Position numbers and translations under genes: made by a program. A DNA stretch of 64,000 nt from CSP1-5 sp964558395. GTDB lineage: Bacteria > Methylomirabilota > Methylomirabilia > Methylomirabilales > CSP1-5. The stretch is taken from contig CAZLDS010000011.1 of the NCBI GenBank assembly GCA_964558395.1, positions 1 to 64,000 on the forward strand, read 5' to 3'. Positions within the stretch are counted from its first letter, which is position 1. The number at the start of each line of letters is the position of its first letter. Below are positions 59,617 to 64,000 of the stretch, piece after piece. Under the pieces are notes generated by a model. The model was not told the origin of the DNA. It was given only the letters and a program-made list of their open reading frames with translations, and did not search any database.

Positions 59617-60641
59617 AGGCTATCGTGTTTCATCGCCCCGGAGACATCCGGTTCGAGGACGTGGCCACGCCGACCCCCGCCCCCGGAGAGGTTCTGGTCC
59701 GCATCGGTGCCGCGCTGACCTGTGGGACAGACCTGAAGACGTACCGCCGGGGCCATCCCGTGATTATCAGGAAGACTCCCGCCCTGTTCGGACACGAATG
59801 GGCTGGAACCATCGCGGCCGTGGGCGAAGGCGTCAGCGGTGTACAGGTGGGAGACCGGGTGGTGGCAGCCAACTCTGCCCCATGCCATCAGTGCTTTCCT
59901 TGCCGGATCGGGCGGGTCAACCTGTGCGAAGATCTCGAGCTCCTCAATGGTGCCTACGCCGAATACATTCTGGTTCCGGCCCGCATCGTCGACCAGAATC
60001 TCCTGCCGATCCCAGCGCATCTCCGCTTTGCCGAGGCGGCCCTTGTAGAGCCGTTGGCGTGCGCCCTGTACGGGATAGAGCGCTCCGGGGTGCGTCTGGG
60101 GCAGACCCTGTGTCTTTTCGGCGCCGGTCCTATGGGACTGCTCCTCACCCAGGTGGCAAAAAGGCATGGGGTCAGGGTCATCATGGTTGGGAAGGGGACG
60201 TTCCGCCTCGCGAAGGCCGTCGAGGCAGGCGCGGATGAGGTGCTGGATGCGGCCCAAGGGGAAAAGACCCTCGCCGAGGTGCGACGATTAAGCCCCGAAG
60301 GCCGGGGGGCCGACGTCACGATCGAGGCGACGGGCAGGCCCGAGGTCTGGGAACACGCGGTCGAGGTCACCCGGAAGGCGGGAACCGTGATCCTGTTCGG
60401 GGGTTGCGAGCCGGGGACGACCTTTCAGGTCGACACGAGGCGGATGCACTACGAAGAACTCACGCTCGTCGGGGCGTTCCACCATACGCCCCGTCACATC
60501 CGAGAGGCCTTGGGTCTGCTGGATCGGGGATTGGTGGATGACAAGCTCCTCCTCACGCATGAGATGCCGCTGTCCGCTCTGCCGGAGGCGTTTCAACTCC
60601 TCATGCGGGGAGAGGCGATCAAGGTGATCCTAACACCCTGA
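59613..60641 (+). CDS. zinc-dependent alcohol/polyol dehydrogenase (second of pair)
   Basis: 342 aa. Zinc ligands in TCGTDLKTYRRG and GHEWAGTI; structural zinc CHQCFPCRIGRVNLC; NAD loop FGAGPMGLLLTQV near 170. Similar in length and layout to its upstream partner but clearly diverged. The ATGA overlap suggests the two work as a pair, perhaps as consecutive or heteromeric polyol oxidases. Its 3' end overlaps the convergent ispH by 23 bases. Confidence 0.87.
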   Translation: MKAIVFHRPGDIRFEDVATPTPAPGEVLVRIGAALTCGTDLKTYRRGHPVIIRKTPALFGHEWAGTIAAVGEGVSGVQVGDRVVAANSAPCHQCFPCRIGRVNLCEDLELLNGAYAEYILVPARIVDQNLLPIPAHLRFAEAALVEPLACALYGIERSGVRLGQTLCLFGAGPMGLLLTQVAKRHGVRVIMVGKGTFRLAKAVEAGADEVLDAAQGEKTLAEVRRLSPEGRGADVTIEATGRPEVWEHAVEVTRKAGTVILFGGCEPGTTFQVDTRRMHYEELTLVGAFHHTPRHIREALGLLDRGLVDDKLLLTHEMPLSALPEAFQLLMRGEAIKVILTP

Positions 60642-61605
60642 GGGGTCGCGCGACTTTGGTCCCCGGTGGAAGGTCCTTCTGAATCTCTGGCGGAAGGGCA
60701 AAAACCACATCTTCCCGGATACCGTCCCACTCCTCCACGCACCTCACTCCTGCCCGGCGGAAAAAGTTGACGGCCTCCTGGACCAGATGCTCCGGGGCCG
60801 AGGCGCCCGCGGTGATCCCGGCGGTTCGAACCCCGTCGAGCCACGCGGGATCCATCTCGGAGATGTCATCGATCAGGTAGGCCCGCACGCCGGCGGCCTG
60901 GGCCACCTCGACGAGGCGCATCGAGTTCGAGCTGTTGGTCGAGCCAATGACCAGGAGAAGATCAATCTTCCCGGCCATCTGCTTGACCGCGACCTGACGG
61001 TTCTGGGTGGCATAACAGATATCATCTTTGGGGGGGAAGACCGCCCTCGGGAATCGCCGCTGCAACACGGCGATGATATCGCGGGTGTCGTCGATGCTCA
61101 GCGTCGTCTGTGTAATCACAGCGACCTGCTCCGGGTCGGGCACCTGAACCTGCTCTGCCTCCTCCACCGTGCCCACCAGCGACATGCCCCCCGGGGCATG
61201 GCCCATCGTGCCGATCACCTCGTCGTGGCCGGAATGCCCCACCAAAATGATCCATCGTCCATCACGGGCAAACTTCAGCGCCTCGTGATGGACCTTGGTC
61301 ACAAGAGGGCAGGTCGCGTCGATGACCCGCAGTCCCTTGGCCGCGGCCTGGGCCCGAACCTCCGGCGCAATCCCGTGCGCACTGAAGATCACCCGGGCTC
61401 CCTCAGGGACCTCCTCCAAGTCTTCGACAAACACCGCGCCGCGTCCCCCCAGCTCTGCAACCACATGCGCGTTATGCACAATTTCCTTCCGGACATAGAC
61501 GGGTGTCCCGTACACTTCCAGGGCGAGATTTACAATATCGATCGCCCGGTCCACGCCTGCACAAAATCCTCGCGGGGCTGCCATGATTACCCGTTCGACG
61601 CTCAT
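60619..61605 (-). CDS. ispH: 4-hydroxy-3-methylbut-2-enyl diphosphate reductase
   Basis: 328 aa. Last step of the MEP pathway, giving IPP and DMAPP through a [4Fe-4S] enzyme. The three cluster cysteines are in PRGFCAGVDRA, IDATCPLVTKVH and DDICYATQNRQ; VGHSGHDEVIGT and GSTNSSNSMRL complete the active site. Feeds the ispA/hpnD/shc route in this window. ATG start; it follows the DJ-1/PfpI gene by 19 bases. Confidence 0.95.
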   Translation of the reverse strand: MSVERVIMAAPRGFCAGVDRAIDIVNLALEVYGTPVYVRKEIVHNAHVVAELGGRGAVFVEDLEEVPEGARVIFSAHGIAPEVRAQAAAKGLRVIDATCPLVTKVHHEALKFARDGRWIILVGHSGHDEVIGTMGHAPGGMSLVGTVEEAEQVQVPDPEQVAVITQTTLSIDDTRDIIAVLQRRFPRAVFPPKDDICYATQNRQVAVKQMAGKIDLLLVIGSTNSSNSMRLVEVAQAAGVRAYLIDDISEMDPAWLDGVRTAGITAGASAPEHLVQEAVNFFRRAGVRCVEEWDGIREDVVFALPPEIQKDLPPGTKVARPLRVLGSP

Positions 61606-61624
61606 GCGTCCCCCCGTTATCTCC

Positions 61625-62152
61625 TCAGCCCGCCTTCTCCAACGCCCCGATTAGCTCCCGGCAGAAAGCGGGGAGGTCATCCGGCTTTCGCGAGGTGATG
61701 AGATTCCCATCCACCACCACCTCCTGGTCCACGAAGCGGGCCCCGGCGTTTACCATATCATCCTTGATAGAGAAAAAGCCAGTTGCGCTCTTATCCTTGA
61801 GCATCCCCGCCGAGCAGAGAACCCAACCGCCATGGCAGATGGCGGCCACCACCTTGCCCGCCTCGAAGGCTTCCCTGACCAGGTGCACCATGGCGGCCGA
61901 GCGTCGCATCAGATCGGGGGCAAAGCCCCCTGGGATCACGACAGCATCAAAGCTCGCTCCCTTCACCTCGTCGGCGGGCGCATCGACGTTGACCGGATAG
62001 CCATGTTTGCTGGTATACGTCTTCGCCGTCCCTGTCCCGATGATGGTGACGGCCGCCCCTTCTTCCTTCAATCGATAGTAGGGGACCCACAGTTCCATCT
62101 CCTGATAGAGATTCTCGGCGAGGATCGCAATTCGCTTCCCCCGGAGCCGCAT
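61625..62152 (-). CDS. DJ-1/PfpI-family protein
   Basis: 175 aa. Type 1 glutamine-amidotransferase-like fold with nucleophile Cys in AAICHGGWVLCSAG near 105 and GGFAPDLMRRS near 75. Family members are chaperone-like, deglycase or protease-like enzymes tied to stress. Start MRLRGKRIAIL with a promoter about 40 bases upstream. Probably shares its transcript with ispH. Confidence 0.9.
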   Translation of the reverse strand: MRLRGKRIAILAENLYQEMELWVPYYRLKEEGAAVTIIGTGTAKTYTSKHGYPVNVDAPADEVKGASFDAVVIPGGFAPDLMRRSAAMVHLVREAFEAGKVVAAICHGGWVLCSAGMLKDKSATGFFSIKDDMVNAGARFVDQEVVVDGNLITSRKPDDLPAFCRELIGALEKAG

Positions 62153-62198
62153 TGTCGCGCTTCTCCCTTCGGGAAATAGGATACCTGGTGGAGATTCA

Positions 62199-62227
62199 GT
62201 CTAGTTGACACCCCCGCCGAGGTCAAG
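62199..62227 (-). promoter_or_regulatory. sigma-70 promoter of the pfpI-ispH pair
   Basis: TTGACC, 17 bases, TAGACT (5/6 and 4/6) on the minus strand; predicted start near 62192. Confidence 0.55.
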
Positions 62228-62257
62228 CGTTTTCGAGCCTCGAATACACCATCGCGC

Positions 62258-62755
62258 TTAGGAATCACCGCCTCGTGCCCCCAACTGTTGATCCAGCAAG
62301 AAGAGCGCGGTCGGCTGGTTCCCAATCATCTTGAGCTGATCCACGACCTCGCCGGCTGCATGTTCTTCTTCGACCTGTTCCGTGATGAACCACTGGAGCA
62401 TGATCTGGGTGGGGTAGTCTTTCTCTGTGATCGCCAGCTCATACAACCGGTTGATCATCCCCGTGACCCTCTGCTCGTGCTTGAGCGCCTGCTGAAACAC
62501 GTCCAGGGGCGACTTGTACTGCGCCGGCGGCTGGTCGATCGGTTTGAGCACGACGCGTCCCCCCCGCTCGAGGACGAAATCATAAATCTTCATTGCGTGC
62601 GAGTATTCTTCCTGGCTTTGCAAGCGCATCCACCGCGCGAAACCCGGCAGATTTGCGCCCGTGAGGTGGGCCGACATCGCCAGATACAGATAGGCGGCGT
62701 ACAGCTCGTCCGTGATCTGGTCATTCAGGCCATCCTGGAGCTTTTTGCTCAACAT
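62258..62755 (-). CDS. ftn: ferritin
   Basis: 165 aa non-haem ferritin: four-helix bundle with ferroxidase-site residues in LNDQITDELYAAYLYLAMS, QSQEEYSHAMKIYDFV and EQVEEEHAAGEVVDQL. Stores iron and limits oxidative damage. Start at ATG with AAGGAG upstream; 31 upstream in-frame codons are rejected. Confidence 0.93.
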   Translation of the reverse strand: MLSKKLQDGLNDQITDELYAAYLYLAMSAHLTGANLPGFARWMRLQSQEEYSHAMKIYDFVLERGGRVVLKPIDQPPAQYKSPLDVFQQALKHEQRVTGMINRLYELAITEKDYPTQIMLQWFITEQVEEEHAAGEVVDQLKMIGNQPTALFLLDQQLGARGGDS

Positions 62756-62871
62756 GGTGATCTCCTTCCTGTGAAAGCATCGAACGAGCAGTGAACAATT
62801 GGGAAGGGCGCCTCGGGGTGCCGCGCTATGAAAGGGGACCGAGAGCACGGAAAGACGAAAAAGAATGTGTC

Positions 62872-63507
62872 TTACTTGTCGAGCGCTTTCGGCGAGAGGG
62901 CCTTGATCGCCGTGGCGATTTCCCGACTGAGATCCGCGACCGTTCGGCTCAAGGCGGACACCCTCGACTCGTAATCATTCGCATCTGCACGCGCGGTGAA
63001 ACTCGACTGCCTCGCGAGAAGTTCTTTTTTTCCGTCTGCGCCGACAATGTTCCAGCGAGCCATCAGTGAGCTATGCCCGTCCGCATAGCCCTCAAAGCGA
63101 GTCACCTCCACCGCGACCTGGTAGTCGATCGGCGTTGACTGCCTCCACGGAAAGATAGCAGTCCGATCTGTCGGGATCAAGGCCGCCAAATTTTCCGCGA
63201 GAACGCGGGCGAAGTTCTGCTGGAGCGGCTCTGCCCACCGTTCGAACTCGGAAAGGTGGAGTTCATTCCCGCTGGCGCGCGTCACGATTTCCGGCCGATC
63301 GAGATACGGCGGAATCGTCACGGGGCCGACGCCGATGGCGACCCCGTGCTCGGCCGCTGTGACCTGCTTCTCGGCCTCCGGATTGGGGAGGGAATTCAGG
63401 ACGTAGAACTTCGCTGGGCTGGATTTTCCACCGATGCACCCTGCCAGTATCAAAAGAAAGGGAACGAGGGTGAAGAAAGCATGTCGAAGACAGAGGGGGC
63501 GCATCAT
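62872..63507 (-). CDS. PqiC-like ABC-transport auxiliary lipoprotein
   Basis: 211 aa. Lipoprotein signal with LILAGC lipobox near residue 24, then an ABC_trans_aux (DUF330) domain: KFYVLNSLP, IGVGPVTIPPYLDRPEIV, RWAEPLQQNFARVLAENLAAL. Outer-membrane partner of MCE proteins in PqiABC-type lipid transport. Its ATG overlaps the MCE gene stop by four bases (ATGA). Confidence 0.88.
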   Translation of the reverse strand: MMRPLCLRHAFFTLVPFLLILAGCIGGKSSPAKFYVLNSLPNPEAEKQVTAAEHGVAIGVGPVTIPPYLDRPEIVTRASGNELHLSEFERWAEPLQQNFARVLAENLAALIPTDRTAIFPWRQSTPIDYQVAVEVTRFEGYADGHSSLMARWNIVGADGKKELLARQSSFTARADANDYESRVSALSRTVADLSREIATAIKALSPKALDK

Positions 63508-64000
63508 TTCTGGTTACCTCCGGGTCCGCCCTTCCCCTGGAGCAGCGCTTCGGGGTGCCGTTCGAGATAATTGGCCAGGACACGTAAGGCACGAGCCGCA
63601 CCCGCTGTTTCCTTGAGGGTGTTCCCCAGCTCGTAATTCATGCGTGAACCGTCGCCATAGGATGCCAGGGTCTCCTTTGCTTGGTCCATGGCGGCCTGCG
63701 CCGCCGGCAACGTCTCACTATCGAGCTGCCCAAAAAATTGATCGACCGCTGGCAACGTCTCCCGCTCGAGCTTCGCCAGGGTCTCCTTCGCTTGGTCCAT
63801 GGCGGCCTGCGCCGCCGGCAACGTCTGACTATCGAGCTGCCCAAAAAATTGATCGACCGCTGGCAACGTCTGACTATCGAGCTTCCCCACCAATTGATCG
63901 AGGCTCTTGAGTACGCGGCGCGCGTCATCCGCGATTTCTCCGATGGGAAGACTCTCGACCGTCTTGAGCAGCTTTTCCGTGCCTGAGCGAACCGTCGGAA
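63504..64000 (-). CDS. MCE/PqiB-like lipid-transport protein, C-terminal part
   Basis: Only the C-terminal 165 or so residues are inside; the frame is open to the window edge. KLLKTVESLPIGEIADDARR is the helical region that follows MCE domains in single-MCE and PqiB-type proteins. After it comes a repeated segment (two 37-residue copies, each ETLPA...QAAMDQAKETLA) and a Lys/Gly-rich end. Coupled to the PqiC-like lipoprotein gene. A second MCE-type lipid transport system besides Mla. Confidence 0.8.
   Translation of the reverse strand, partial: PTVRSGTEKLLKTVESLPIGEIADDARRVLKSLDQLVGKLDSQTLPAVDQFFGQLDSQTLPAAQAAMDQAKETLAKLERETLPAVDQFFGQLDSETLPAAQAAMDQAKETLASYGDGSRMNYELGNTLKETAGAARALRVLANYLERHPEALLQGKGGPGGNQK
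63667..63888. repeat. 111-bp in-frame tandem repeat, two copies
   Basis: Units start at 63667 and 63778 and are nearly identical in DNA, adding two 37-residue helical segments to the MCE protein. Each unit also contains a weaker internal half-repeat built on TLPA. High DNA identity points to recent duplication and possible length variation. Confidence 0.8.

Noticed and set aside
60821..60835. GGTTCGAACCCC resembling a tRNA T-loop
   Set aside because: It lies in the coding region of ispH, and no acceptor, D or anticodon arms can be built around it.
1..64000. CRISPR arrays, insertion sequences, prophage genes and integration sites
   Set aside because: No regularly spaced repeats, transposase, integrase or tRNA-linked attachment repeats were seen on either strand.

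Overview
The window reads as a piece of a Gram-negative, fairly GC-rich, hopanoid-making bacterium. Outer-membrane genes (Mla lipid transport, TolC, a PagL-like barrel, PqiC/MCE) sit beside a near-complete squalene-hopene and hopanoid-tailoring set. The gene content is what I would expect of an uncultivated NC10/Methylomirabilota-like lineage, but that placement is an inference. A 100-N gap flanked by an identical 55-bp sequence shows that this is a draft scaffold.

Layout. 0-3 kb: the 5' part of RNase P RNA, a PPi-type phosphofructokinase and a B12-binding radical SAM protein. 3.5-5.8 kb: a tRNA T-loop modification cassette (TtuB-like sulfur carrier, TtuA-like thiolase, TrmI). 5.9-15.3 kb: nitrogen control. 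glnE follows one PII gene and glnA follows a second PII gene; two good sigma-54 promoters precede glnB-glnA and a PilZ protein. An SDR, HEAT/TPR, HAD and ParB-like proteins lie between. 15.4-31.9 kb: a minus-strand salvage region with a frameshifted galT, both halves of D-glutamate cyclase (DUF1445, DUF4392) around hyuA/hyuB, a D-aminoacylase, a C26 peptidase, anhydro-MurNAc kinase, a SIS protein, an M20 amidohydrolase, aspartate dehydrogenase and a purple acid phosphatase. A candidate structured small RNA with its own promoter and terminator lies at about 23.1 kb.

32.0-51.7 kb: eighteen minus-strand genes, mostly overlapping or closely spaced, behind one clear sigma-70 promoter with a palindromic operator-like site. 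In transcription order they are mlaE-mlaF-mlaD-tolC-mlaC, hpnN, hpnM, a PagL-like enzyme, squalene-hopene cyclase, a glycine-amidinotransferase-family enzyme, an HpnL-like membrane protein, and a very tight block of HAD, nucleotidyltransferase, ATP-grasp, class III aminotransferase, Gfo/Idh dehydrogenase, CDP-alcohol phosphotransferase and inositol-3-phosphate synthase. The last block looks like an inositol/cyclitol pathway with amino and guanidino chemistry coupled to hopanoid synthesis and transport. It is the best candidate here for an undescribed system.

52-60.6 kb (plus strand): cruF-like, hpnH, a small Sm-like protein, hpnG, hpnA, ispA, hpnD, then two zinc alcohol dehydrogenases. 60.6-64 kb (minus strand): ispH, a DJ-1/PfpI protein, ferritin, a PqiC-like lipoprotein and the C-terminal part of an MCE protein carrying a 111-bp tandem repeat. 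Together the right half supplies isoprenoid precursors (IspH, IspA), makes squalene-type intermediates and hopene (HpnD, SHC), adds the adenosyl-derived side chain (HpnH, HpnG, HpnA) and probably moves the lipids to the outer membrane (HpnN, Mla).
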